Notes under the pieces: generated by a model
The model's database searches: none
Seen by the model: the letters and a program-made list of their open reading frames with translations, nothing else
What the model was told of the DNA's origin: nothing
From: Parietaria judaica
Lineage: Eukaryota; Streptophyta; Magnoliopsida; Rosales; Urticaceae
Direction: 5' to 3'
Assembly (NCBI GenBank): GCA_954871525.1
Contig: OX940865.1
Span: 21,684,420-21,748,419, forward strand
Length of the DNA: 64,000 bases
In this document: positions 1 to 11,974 of the stretch, one piece after another
How positions within the stretch are numbered: position 1 is the stretch's first letter
How the letters are laid out: each line of letters begins with the position of its first letter
Program-made: the position numbers and the translations under genes

Positions 1-622
1 CGAACCAATTAAAAAAATAATGATTTTAGGGATTATACATTGGAATTTGAATATAACAAGATTTCTCATGCAAAAATATACAAGGATTAAATTGTTGACA
101 AAAAATGCCATAGGAAATGCTATAACATTTCCTATAGCATTTCTTAATTTTACATTTTTTACAACCTTAAATTTTGAACAGATTGAAAAAATAATGATTT
201 TAGGGCTTATACATTGGAATTTGAATATAAGAAGAGTTCTCATGCAAAAATATGCAAGGATTAAATTGTTGACGATAAATGCCATAGGAAATGCTATAGC
301 ATTTCCTATAGCATTTCTTTATTTGACATTTTTTACAACCTTAAATTTCAAACCAATTGAAAAAATAATGATTTTAGGGATTATACATTGGAATTTGAAT
401 ATAACAAGAGTTCTCATGCAAAAATATGCAAGGATTAAATTGTTGACGAGAAATGCCATAGGAAATTCTATAGCATTTCCTATAGCATTTCTTTATTTTA
501 CATTTTTTACAACCTTAAATTTCGAACCAATTGAAAAAATAATGATTTTAGGGCTTATACATTGGAATTTGAATATAACAAGAGTTCTCATGCAAAAATA
601 CGCAAGGATTAAATTGTTGGCG

Positions 623-655
623 AGAAATGCTATAGCATTTCCTATAGCATTTCTT
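623..655. other. 12-bp deletion inside the dyad
   Basis: GAGAAATGCTATAGCATTT replaces the longer form. The left arm between two AAATGC motifs is lost, as expected for deletion between 6-bp direct repeats. Confidence 0.85.
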
Positions 656-1828
656 TATTTGACATTTTTTACAACCTAAAATTTCGAACCAATTAAAAAA
701 ATAATGATTTTAGGGATTATACATTGGAATTTGAATATAACAAAAGTTCTCATGCAAAAATATGCAAGGATTAAATTGTTGACAAAAAATGCCATAGGAA
801 ATGCTATAACATTTCCTATAGCATTTCTTTATTTTACATTTTTTACAACCTTAAATTTCGAACCAATTGAAAAAATAATGATTTTAGGGCATATATATTG
901 GAAATTGAATATAACAAGAGTTCTCATGCAAAAATATGCAAGGATTAAATTGTTGACGATAAATGCCATAGGAAATGCTATAGCATTTCCTATAGCAATT
1001 CTTTATTTTAAATTTTTTACAACCTTAAATTTCGAACAGACTGAAAAAATAATGATTTTAGGGCTTATACATTGGAATTTGAATATAACAAGAGTTCTCA
1101 TGCAAAAATAAGCAAGGATTAAATTGTTGACGAGAAATGCCATAGGAAATGCTATAGCATTTCCTATAGCATTTCTTTATTTGACATTTTTTACAACCTA
1201 AAATTTCGAACCAATTAAAAAAATAATGATTTTAGGGATTATACATTGGAATTTGAATATAACAAGATTTCTCATGCAAAAATATGCAAGGATTAAATTG
1301 TTGACAAAAAATGCCATAGGAAATGCTATAACATTTCCTATAGCATTTCTTAATTTTACATTTTTTACAACCTTAAATTTTGAACAGATTGAAAAAATAA
1401 TGATTTTAGGGCTTATACATTGGAATTTGAATATAAGAAGAGTTCTCATGCAAAAATATGCAAGGGTTAAATTGTTGACGAGAAATGCCATAGGAAATGC
1501 TATAGCATTTCCTATAGCATTTCTTTATTTGACATTTTTTACAACCTTAAATTTCGAACCAATTGAAAAAATAATGATTTTAGGGCTTATACATTGGAAT
1601 TTGAATATAACAAGAGTTCTCATGCAAAAATACGCAAGGATTAAATTGTTGGCGAGAAATGCCATAGGAAATGCTATAGCATTTTCTATAGCATTTCTTT
1701 ATTTGACATTTTTTACAACCTTAAATTTCGAACCAATTGAAAAAATAATGATTTTAGGGATTATACATTGGAATTTGAATATAACAAGAGTTCTCATGCA
1801 AAAATATGCAAGGATTAAATTGTTGAAG

Positions 1829-1861
1829 AAAAATACCATATAGCATTTCCTATAGCATTTC
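1829..1861. other. 10-bp deletion inside the dyad
   Basis: AATACCATATAGCATTTCC lacks the ten bases between CCATA and TAGCATTT, removing part of the left arm and the centre and shifting the frame to a TAG. Confidence 0.85.
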
Positions 1862-1911
1862 TTTATTTTACATTTTTTACAACCTTAAATTTCGAACAGA
1901 TTGAAAAAATA

Positions 1912-2607
1912 ATGATTTTAGGGATTATACATTGGAATTTGAATATAACAAGAGTTCTCATGCAAAAATATGCAAGGATTAAAGTGTTGACGAGAAATGC
2001 CATAGGAAATGCTATAGCATTTCCTATAGCATTTCTTTATTTTCCATTTTTTACAACCTTAAATTTCGAACAGATTGAAAAAATAATGATTTTAGGGCTT
2101 ATACATTGGAATTTGAATATAACAAGAGTTCTCATGCAAAAATATGCAAGGATTAAATTGTTGACGAGAAATGCCATAGGAAATGCTATAGCATTTCCTA
2201 TAGCATTTCTTTATTTTACATATTTTACAACCTTAAATTTCGAACCAATTGAAAAAATAATGATTTTAGGGCTTATACATTGAAATTTGAATATAACAAG
2301 AGTTCTCATGCAAAAATATGCAAGGATTAAATTGTTGACAAAAAATGCCATAGGAAATGCTATAGCATTTCCTATAGCATTTCTTTATTTTACATTTTTT
2401 ACAACCTTAAATTTCGAACCAATTGAAAATATAATGATTTTAGGGCTTATACATTGGAATTTGAATATAACAAGAGTTCTCATGCAAAAATATGCAAGGA
2501 TTAAATTGTTGACGAGAAATGCCATAGGAAATGCTATAGCATTTCCTATAGCATTTCTTTATTTGACATTTTTTACAACCTTAAATTTTGAACCAATTGA
2601 AAAAATA
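1912..2607. repeat. Fragment of the 12-mer HOR family (units a11, a12, a1, a2)
   Basis: Four monomers carry marks that define the 12-mer HOR found from 9.2 to 17 kb. They are AAAGTGTTGACGAG with TATTTTCCATTT (1912), TACATATTTTA (2086), the TGA-containing TACATTGAAATTTG (2260), and AATTTTGAACC followed by ATAAAGATTTTAG (2434-2610). The same ordered marks recur at 9539-10237. This is therefore a detached piece of that HOR lying about 7.6 kb upstream of the main copies, separated from them by the 6-mer block. Confidence 0.8.
2515..2558. repeat. 44-bp dyad / inverted repeat (representative copy; one per monomer)
   Basis: Occupies monomer positions 82-125 in every copy; this is a consensus example. 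The inner 26 bp (2524-2549) is a perfect palindrome whose central 20 bases are GGAAATGCTATAGCATTTCC. Outside it, one C/A mismatch is followed by eight more matching pairs (AGAAATGC against GCATTTCT). The right half also contains a 12-bp direct repeat, TATAGCATTTCC then TATAGCATTTCT (2535-2546 and 2547-2558). The element could extrude as a cruciform or fold as a hairpin on single strands. Function is unknown; dyad symmetry is a reported property of many centromeric satellites. Confidence 0.9.
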
Positions 2608-3210
2608 AAGATTTTAGGGATTATACATTGGAATTTGAATATAACAAGAGTTCTCATGCAAAAATATGCAAGGATTAAATTGTTGACGAAAAAGGCCATA
2701 GGAAATGCTATAACATTTCCTATAACATTTCTTCATTTTATATTTTTTACAACCTTAAATTTCGAACCAATTGAAAATATAAAAATTTTAGGGCTTATAC
2801 ATTGGAATTTGAATATAACAAGAGTTCTCATGCAAAAATATGCAAGGATTAAATTGTTGACGAGAAATGCCATAGGAAATGCTATAGCATTTCCTATAGC
2901 ATTTCTTTATTTGACATTTTTTACAACCTTAAATTTCGAACCAATTGAAAAAATAATGATTTTAGGGATTATACATTGGAATTTGAATATAACAAGAGTT
3001 CTCATGCAAAAATATGCAAGGATTAAATTGTTGACGAAAAAGGCCATAGGAAATGCTATAACATTTCCTATAGCATTTCTTTATTTTACATTTTTTACAA
3101 CCTTAAATTTCGAACAGATTGAAAAAATAATGATTTTAGGGCTTATACATTGGAATTTGAATATAACAAGAGTTCTCATGCAAAAATATGCAAGGATTAA
3201 ATTGTTGACG

Positions 3211-3240
3211 AGAAATAGCATTTCCTATAGCATTTCTTTA
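3211..3240. other. 17-bp deletion inside the dyad
   Basis: GAGAAATAGCATTTCC joins the left flank to the right arm. It explains why the 6-mer unit at 2608-3634 is 1,027 bp rather than 1,044 bp. Confidence 0.87.
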
Positions 3241-5547
3241 TTTGACATTTTTTACAACTTTAAATTTTGAACCAATTGAAAAAATAATGATTTAAGGGAT
3301 TATACATTGGAATTTTAATATAACAAGAGTTCTCATGCAAAAATATGCAAGGATTAAATTGTTGAAGAAAAATGCCATAGGAAATGCTATAACATTTCCT
3401 ATAGCATTTCTTTATTTTACATTTTTTACAACCTTAAATTTCGAACAGATTGAAAAAATAATGATTTTAGGGATTATACATTGGAATTCGAATATAACAA
3501 GAGTTCTCATGCAAAAATATGCAAGGATTAAATTGTTGACGAGAAATGCCATAGGAAATGCTATAGCATTTCCTATAGCATTTCTTTATTTGACATTTTT
3601 TACAACCTTAAATTTCGAACCAATTGAAAAAATAATGATTTTAGGGATTATACATTGGAATTTGAATATAACAAGAGTTCTCATGCAAAAATAGGCAAGG
3701 ATTAAATTGTTGACGAAAAAGGCCATAGGAAATGCTATAACATTTCCTATAACATTTCTTCATTTTATATTTTTTACAACCTTAAATTTCGAACCAATTG
3801 AAAATATAATGATTTTAGGGCTTATACATTGGAATTTGAATATAACAAGAGTTCTCATGCAAAAATATGCAAGGATTAAATTGTTGACGAGAAATGCCAT
3901 AGGAAATGCTATAGCATTTCCTATAGCATTTCTTTATTTGACATTTTTTACAACCTTAAATTTCGAACCAATTGAAAAAATAATGATTTTAGGGATTATA
4001 CATTGGAATTTGAATATAACAAGAGTTCTCATGCAAAAATATGCAAGGATTAAATTGTTGACGAAAAAGGCCATAGGAAATGCTATAACATTTCCTATAG
4101 CATTTCTTTATTTTACATTTTTTACAACCTTAAATTTCGAACAGATTGAAAAAATAATGATTTTAGGGCTTATACATTGGAATTTGAATATAACAAGAGT
4201 TCTCATGCAAAAATATGCAAGGATTAAATTGTTGACGAGAAATGCCATAGGAAATGCTATAACATTTCCTATAGTATTTCTTTATTTGACATTTTTTACA
4301 ACCTTAAATTTCGAACCAATTGAAAAAATAATGATTTTAGGGATTATACATTGGAATTTGAATATAACAAGAGTTCTCATGCAAAAATATGCAAGGATTA
4401 AATTGTTGAAGAAAAATGCCATAGGAAATGCTATAACATTTCCTATAGCATTTCTTTATTTTACATTTTTTACAACCTTAAATTTCGAACAGATTGAAAA
4501 AATAATGATTTTAGGGATTATACATTGGAATTCGAATATAACAAGAGTTCTCATGCAAAAATATGCAAGGATTAAATTGTTGACGAGAAATGCCATAGGA
4601 AATGCTATAGCATTTCCTATAGCATTTCTTTATTTGACATTTTTTACAACCTTAAATTTCGAACCAATTGAAAAAATAATGATTTTAGGGATTATACATT
4701 GGAATTTGAATATAACAAGAGTTCTCATGCAAAAATATGCAAGGATTAAATTGTTGACGAAAAAGGCCATAGGAAATGCTATAACATTTCCTATAACATT
4801 TCTTCATTTTATATTTTTTACAACCTTAAATTTCGAACCAATTGCAAATATAATGATTTTAGGGCTTATACATTGGAATTTGAATATAACAAGAGTTCTC
4901 ATGCAAAAATATGCAAGGATTAAATTATTGACGAGAAATGCCATAGGAAATGCTATAGCATTTCCTATAGCATTTCTTTATTTGACATTTTTTACAACCT
5001 TAAATTTCGAACCAATTGAAAAAATAATGATTTTAGGGATTATACATTGGAATTTGAATATAACAAGAGTTCTCATGCAAAAATATGCAAGGATTAAATT
5101 GTTGACGAAAAAGGCCATAGGAAATGCTATAACATTTCCTATAGCATTTCTTTATTTTACATTTTTTACAACCTTAAATTTCGAACAGATTGAAAAAATA
5201 ATGATTTTAGGGCTTATACATTGGAATTTGAATATAACAAGAGTTCTCATGCAAAAATATGCAAGGATTAAATTGTTGACGAGAAATGCCATAGGAAATG
5301 CTATAACATTTCCTATAGTATTTCTTTATTTGACATTTTTTACAACCTTAAATTTCGAACCAATTGAAAAAATAATGATTTTAGGGATTATACATTGGAA
5401 TTTGAATATAACAAGAGTTCTCATGCAAAAATATGCAAGGATTAAATTGTTGAAGAAAAATGCCATAGGAAATGCTATAACATTTCTTATAGCATTTCTT
5501 TATTTTACATTTTTTACAACCTTAAATTTCGAACGATTGAAAAAATA

Positions 5548-7633
5548 ATGATTTTAGGGCTTATACATTGGAATTTGAATATAACAAGAGTTCTCATGCA
5601 AAAATATGCAAGGATTAAATTGTTGACGAGAAATGCCATAGGAAATGTTATAGCATTTCCTATAGCATTTCTTTCTTTTACATTTTTTACTACCTTAAAT
5701 TTGAACCAATTGAAAAAATAATGATTTTAGGGCTTATACATTGGAATTTGAATATAACAAGAGTTCTCATGAAAAAATATGCAAGGATTAAATTGTTGAC
5801 AAAAAATGCCATAGGAAATGCTATAGCATTTCCTATAACATTTCTTCATTTTATATTTTTTACAACCTTAAATTTCGAACCAATTGAAAATATAATGATT
5901 TTAGGGCTTATACATTGGAATTTGAATATAACAAGAGTTCTCATGCAAAAATATGCAAGGATTAAATTGTTGACGAGAAATGCCATAGGAAATGCTATAG
6001 CATTTCCTATAGCATTTCTTTATTTGACATTTTTTACAACCTTAAATTTCGAACCAATTGAAAAAATAATGATTTTAGGGATTATACATTGGAATTTGAA
6101 TATAACAAGAGTTCTCATGCAAAAATATGCAAGGATTAAATTGTTGACGAAAAAGGCCATAGGAAATGCTATAACATTTCCTATAGCATTTCTTTATTTT
6201 ACATTTTTTACAACCTTAAATTTCGAACAGATTGAAAAAATAATGATTTTAGGGCTTATACATTGGAATTTGAATATAACAAGAGTTCTCATGCAAAAAT
6301 ATGCAAGGATTAAATTGTTGACGAGAAATGCCATAGGAAATGCTATAACATTTCCTATAGTATTTCTTTATTTGACATTTTTTACAACCTTAAATTTCGA
6401 ACCAATTGAAAAAATAATGATTTTAGGGATTATACATTGGAATTTGAATATAACAAGAGTTCTCATGCAAAAATATGCAAGGATTAAATTGTTGAAGAAA
6501 AATGCCATAGGAAATGCTATAACATTTCTTATAGCATTTCTTTATTTTACATTTTTTACAACCTTAAATTTCGAACGATTGAAAAAATAATGATTTTAGG
6601 GCTTATACATTGGAATTTGAATATAACAAGAGTTCTCATGCAAAAATATGCAAGGATTAAATTGTTGACGAGAAATGCCATAGGAAATGTTATAGCATTT
6701 CCTATAGCATTTCTTTATTTTACATTTTTTACAACCTTAAATTTAAACCAATTGAAAAAATAATGATTTTAGGGCTTATACATTGGAATTTGAATATAAC
6801 AAGAGTTCTCATGCAAAAATATGCAAGGATTAAATTGTTGACAAAAAATGCCATAGGAAATGCTATAGCATTTCCTATAGCATTTCTTTATTTTACATTT
6901 TTTACAACCTTAAATTTCGAACCAATTGAAAAAAATAATGATTTTAGGGCTTATACATTGGAATTTTAATATAACAAGAGTTCTCATGCAAAAATATGCA
7001 AGGATTAAATTATTGACGAGAAATGCCATAGGAAATGCTATAGCATTTCCTATAGCATTTCTTTATTTGACATTTTTTACAACCTTAAATTTCGAACCAA
7101 TTGAAAAAATAATGATTTTAGGGATTATACATTGGAATTTGAATATAACAAGAGTTCTCATGCAAAAATATGCAAGGATTAAATTGTTGACGAAAAAGGC
7201 CATAGGAAATGCTATAACATTTCCTATAGCATTTCTTTATTTTACATTTTTTACAACCTTAAATTTCGAACAGATTGAAAAAATAATGATTTTAGGGCTT
7301 ATACATTGGAATTTGAATATAACAAGAGTTCTCATGCAAAAATATGCAAGGATTAAATTGTTGACGAGAAATGCCATAGGAAATGCTATAACATTTCCTA
7401 TAGTATTTCTTTATTTGACATTTTTTACAACCTTAAATTTCGAACCAATTGAAAAAAATAATGATTTTAGGGATTATACATTGGAATTTGAATATAACAA
7501 GAGTTCTCATGCAAAAATATGCAAGGATTAAATTGTTGAAGAAAAATGCCATAGGAAATGCTATAACATTTCTTATAGCATTTCTTTATTTTACATTTTT
7601 TACAACCTTAAATTTCGAACGATTGAAAAAATA
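5548..7633. repeat. 12-mer super-unit, copy 1 (2,086 bp)
   Basis: Twelve monomers made of two related 6-mers. The sum of one-base indels accounts for 2,086 rather than 2,088 bp. The losses are AACGATTG for AACAGATTG, and TTTGAACC or TTTAAACC for TTTCGAACC. The gains are A7 for A6 before the next ATG at 6938 and 7461. All of these indels recur in the next copy, so they predate the duplication. Confidence 0.85.
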
Positions 7634-9197
7634 ATGATTTTAGGGCTTATACATTGGAATTTGAATATAACAAGAGTTCTCATGCAAAAATATGCAAGGA
7701 TTAAATTGTTGACGAGAAATGCCATAGGAAATGTTATAGCATTTCCTATAGCATTTCTTTCTTTTACATTTTTTACTACCTTAAATTTGAACCAATTGAA
7801 AAAATAATGATTTTAGGGCTTATACATTGGAATTTGAATATAACAAGAGTTCTCATGAAAAAATATGCAAGGATTAAATTGTTGACAAAAAATGCCATAG
7901 GAAATGCTATAGCATTTCCTATAACATTTCTTCATTTTATATTTTTTACAACCTTAAATTTCGAACCAATTGAAAATATAATGATTTTAGGGCTTATACA
8001 TTGGAATTTGAATATAACAAGAGTTCTCATGCAAAAATATGCAAGGATTAAATTGTTGACGAGAAATGCCATAGGAAATGCTATAGCATTTCCTATAGCA
8101 TTTCTTTATTTGACATTTTTTACAACCTTAAATTTCGAACCAATTGAAAAAATAATGATTTTAGGGATTATACATTGGAATTTGAATATAACAAGAGTTC
8201 TCATGCAAAAATATGCAAGGATTAAATTGTTGACGAAAAAGGCCATAGGAAATGCTATAACATTTCCTATAGCATTTCTTTATTTTACATTTTTTACAAC
8301 CTTAAATTTCGAACAGATTGAAAAAATAATGATTTTAGGGCTTATACATTGGAATTTGAATATAACAAGAGTTCTCATGCAAAAATATGCAAGGATTAAA
8401 TTGTTGACGAGAAATGCCATAGGAAATGCTATAACATTTCCTATAGTATTTCTTTATTTGACATTTTTTACAACCTTAAATTTCGAACCAATTGAAAAAA
8501 TAATGATTTTAGGGATTATACATTGGAATTTGAATATAACAAGAGTTCTCATGCAAAAATATGCAAGGATTAAATTGTTGAAGAAAAATGCCATAGGAAA
8601 TGCTATAACATTTCTTATAGCATTTCTTTATTTTACATTTTTTACAACCTTAAATTTCGAACGATTGAAAAAATAATGATTTTAGGGCTTATACATTGGA
8701 ATTTGAATATAACAAGAGTTCTCATGCAAAAATATGCAAGGATTAAATTGTTGACGAGAAATGCCATAGGAAATGTTATAGCATTTCCTATAGCATTTCT
8801 TTATTTTACATTTTTTACAACCTTAAATTTAAACCAATTGAAAAAATAATGATTTTAGGGCTTATACATTGGAATTTGAATATAACAAGAGTTCTCATGC
8901 AAAAATATGCAAGGATTAAATTGTTGACAAAAAATGCCATAGGAAATGCTATAGCATTTCCTATAGCATTTCTTTATTTTACATTTTTTACAACCTTAAA
9001 TTTCGAACCAATTGAAAAAAATAATGATTTTAGGGCTTATACATTGGAATTTTAATATAACAAGAGTTCTCATGCAAAAATATGCAAGGATTAAATTATT
9101 GACGAGAAATGCCATAGGAAATGCTATAGCATTTCCTATAGCATTTCTTTATTTGACATTTTTTACAACCTTAAATTTCGAACCAATTGAAAAAATA
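7634..9197. repeat. 12-mer super-unit, copy 2, truncated by the junction to the next HOR family
   Basis: Repeats copy 1 at an offset of 2,086 bp with the same indels. It is left after monomer 9024: the next monomer (9198) carries CCATACGAAATGC, a mark of the 12-mer family that follows. The exchange between the two families must lie between about 9024 and 9290. Confidence 0.8.
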
Positions 9198-9463
9198 ATG
9201 ATTTTAGGGATTATACATTGGAATTTGAATATAACAAGAGTTCTCATGCAAAAATATGCAAGGATTAAATTGTTGACGAAAAATGCCATACGAAATGCTA
9301 TAACATTTCCTATAGCATTTCTTTATTTTACATTTTTTACAACCTTAAATTTCGAACAGATTGAAAAAATAATGATTTTAGGGCTTATACATTGGAATTT
9401 GAATATAACAAGAGTTCTCATGCAAAAATATGCAAGGATTAAATTGTTGACGAGAAATGCCAT

Positions 9464-9490
9464 AGGAAATGCTTTCCTATAGCATTTCTT
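9464..9490. other. 7-bp deletion at the dyad centre
   Basis: GGAAATGCTTTCCTATAGC lacks ATAGCAT at the palindrome centre, in the monomer starting at 9372. The frame is shifted. Confidence 0.87.
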
Positions 9491-9886
9491 TATTTGACAT
9501 TTTTTACAACCTTAAATTTCGAACAAATTGAAAAAATAATGATTTTAGGGATTATACATTGGAATTTGAATATAACAAGAGTTCTCATGCAAAAATATGC
9601 AAGGATTAAAGTGTTGACGAGAAATGCCATAGGAAATGCTATAGCATTTCCTATAGCATTTCTTTATTTTCCATTTTTTACAACCTTAAATTTCGAACAG
9701 ATTGAAAAAATAATGATTTTAGGGCTTATACATTGGAATTTGAATATAACAAGAGTTCTCATGCAAAAATATGCAAGGATTAAATTGTTGACGAGAAATG
9801 CCATAGGAAATGCTATAGCATTTCCTATAGCATTTCTTTATTTTACATATTTTAAAACCTTAAATTTCGAACCAATTGAAAAAATA

Positions 9887-11974
9887 ATGATTTTAGGGCT
9901 TATACATTGAAATTTGAATATAACAAGAGTTCTCATGCAAAAATATGCAAGGATTAAATTGTTGACAAAAAATGCCATAGGAAATGCTATAGCATTTCCT
10001 ATAGCATTTCTTTATTTTACATTTTTTACAACCTTAAATTTCGAACCAATTGAAAATATAATGATTTTAGGGCTTATACATTGGAATTTGAATATAACAA
10101 GAGTTCTCATGCAAAAATATGCAAGGATTAAATTGTTGACGAGAAATGCCATAGGAAATGCTATAGCATTTCCTATAGCATTTCTTTATTTGACATTTTT
10201 TACAACCTTAAATTTTGAACCAATTGAAAAAATAAAGATTTTAGGGATTATACATTGGAATTTGAATATAACAAGAGTTCTCATGCAAAAATATGCAAGG
10301 ATTAAATTGTTGACGAAAAAGGCCATAGGAAATGCTATAACATTTCCTATAGCATTTCTTTATTTTACATTTTTTACAACCTTAAATTTCGAACCAATTG
10401 AAAATATAATGATTTTAGGGCTTATACATTGGATTTTGAATATAACAAGAGTTCTCATGCAAAAATATGCAAGGATTAAATTGTTGACGAGAAATGCCAT
10501 AGGAAATGCTATAGCATTTCCTATAGCATTTCTTTATTTGACATTTTTTACAACCTTAAATTTCGAACCAATTGAAAAAATAATGATTTTAGGGATTATA
10601 CATTGGAATTTGAATATAACAAGAGTTCTCATGCAAAAATATGCAAGGATTAAATTGTTGACGAAAAAGGCCATAGGAAATGCTATAACATTTCCTATAG
10701 CATTTCTTCATTTTATATTTTTTACAACCTTAAATTTCGAACCAATTGAAAATATAATGATTTTAGGGCTTATACATTGGAATTTGAATATAACAAGAGT
10801 TCTCATGCAAAAATATGCAAGGATTAAATTGTTGACGAGAAATGCCATAGGAAATGCTATAGCATTTCCTATAGCATTTCTTTATTTTACATTTTTTACA
10901 ACCTTAAATTTCAACCAATTGAAAAAATAATGATTTTAGGGCTTATACATTGGAATTTGAATATAACAAGAGTTCTCATGCAAAAATATGCAAGGATTAA
11001 ATTGTTGACAAAAAATGCCATTGGAAATGCTATAGCATTTCCTATAGCATTTCTTTATTTTACATTTTTTACAACCTTAAATTTCGAACCAATTGAAAAA
11101 AATAATGATTTTAGGGCTTATACATTGGAATTTGAATATAACAAGAGTTCTCATCCAAAAATATGCAAGGATTAAATTGTTGACGAGAAATGCCATAGGA
11201 AATGCTATAGCATTTCCTATACCATTTCTTTATTTGACATTTTTTACAACCTTAAATTTCGAACCAATTGAAAAAATAATGATTTTAGGGATTATACATT
11301 GGAATTTGAATATAACAAGAGTTCTCATGCAAAAATATGCAAGGATTAAATTGTTGACGAAAAATGCCATACGAAATGCTATAACATTTCCTATAGCATT
11401 TCTTTATTTTACATTTTTTACAACCTTAAATTTCGAACAGATTGAAAAAATAATGATTTTAGGGCTTATACATTGGAATTTGAATATAACAAGAGTTCTC
11501 ATGCAAAAATATGCAAGGATTAAATTGTTGACGAGAAATGCCATAGGAAATGCTATAGCATTTCCTATAGCATTTCTTTATTTGACATTTTTTACAACCT
11601 TAAATTTCGAACAAATTGAAAAAATAATGATTTTAGGGATTATACATTGGAATTTGAATATAACAAGAGTTCTCATGCAAAAATATGCAAGGATTAAAGT
11701 GTTGACGAGAAATGCCATAGGAAATGCTATAGCATTTCCTATAGCATTTCTTTATTTTCCATTTTTTACAACCTTAAATTTCGAACAGATTGAAAAAATA
11801 ATGATTTTAGGGCTTATACATTGGAATTTGAATATAACAAGAGTTCTCATGCAAAAATATGCAAGGATTAAATTGTTGACGAGAAATGCCATAGGAAATG
11901 CTATAGCATTTCCTATAGCATTTCTTTATTTTACATATTTTAAAACCTTAAATTTCGAACCAATTGAAAAAATA
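9887..11974. repeat. Complete 12-mer HOR unit a1-a12
   Basis: Reference copy of the 2,088-bp unit: one base is lost in a6 (TTTCAACC) and one gained after a7 (A7), so the length stays exactly 12 x 174. Every unit mark a1 to a12 is present in order. Confidence 0.9.

Larger units (their letters stand above)
1..1911. repeat. Mixed monomer block with partial 7-mer (1,206 bp) duplication
   Basis: The window opens inside a monomer (tail 1-19), followed by eleven monomers. Copies at 20 and 1226 share rare marks (AACAAGATTTCTC and TTCTTAATTTTAC), and the following copies at 194 and 1400 share AATATAAGAAGAG. The spacing of 1,206 bp is seven monomers minus a 12-bp deletion, so this is a partial 7-mer duplication. 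The form CAACCTAAAATTTCG followed by AATTAAAAAAATAATG occurs before 704 and before 1226, and its second half also opens the window at 10-22. Substitutions are scattered (for example ATATATTGGAAATTG near 893), so this block is less homogenised than the blocks to its right. Confidence 0.8.
2608..9197. repeat. 6-mer HOR block (about 1,044 bp units)
   Basis: Units start at 2608, 3635, 4679, 5721, 6763, 7807 and 8849, giving lengths 1027 (1044 minus a 17-bp deletion), 1044, 1042, 1042, 1044 and 1042. The first monomer of most units carries CTATAACATTTCTTCATTTT with TTATATTTTTTAC. The units at 6763 and 8849 have reverted or exchanged marks there. Other unit marks are GACGAAAAAGGCC, CCTATAGTATTTC, TTGAAGAAAAATGCC and AACATTTCTTATAGC. 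From 5548 onward two 6-mers are copied together as a 12-mer of 2,086 bp (5548-7633 and 7634 to about 9197), sharing TTTCTTTCTTTTAC and TTTTTTACTACC near 5670-5692 and 7756-7778. Confidence 0.87.

Noticed and set aside
1198..1491. Minus-strand open frames (also 45540-45761 and 59977-60237)
   Set aside because: These are antisense readings of the same monomers, opened by local variants such as TTCTTAATTTT or one-base shifts. They have no independent features.
2320..2380. TTGACA followed by TATAAC or TATAGC as a bacterial-type promoter in many monomers
   Set aside because: The spacing is about 20 bp rather than about 17, there is nothing to transcribe, and the array is a eukaryotic-type satellite. 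The similarity is explained by AT-rich composition.
2515..2558. The palindrome as a transcription terminator or small-RNA hairpin gene
   Set aside because: It has no loop of suitable size and no T-run positioned as in a terminator, and it is present in every monomer. A structural or recombination role is more plausible than a discrete gene.
2586..2604. CENP-B-box-like TTCGAACCAATTG segment (TTCG, four bases, A)
   Set aside because: Only the TTCG and the central A agree with the box (five of nine core positions); the CGGG part is absent. Not enough to call a CENP-B site.
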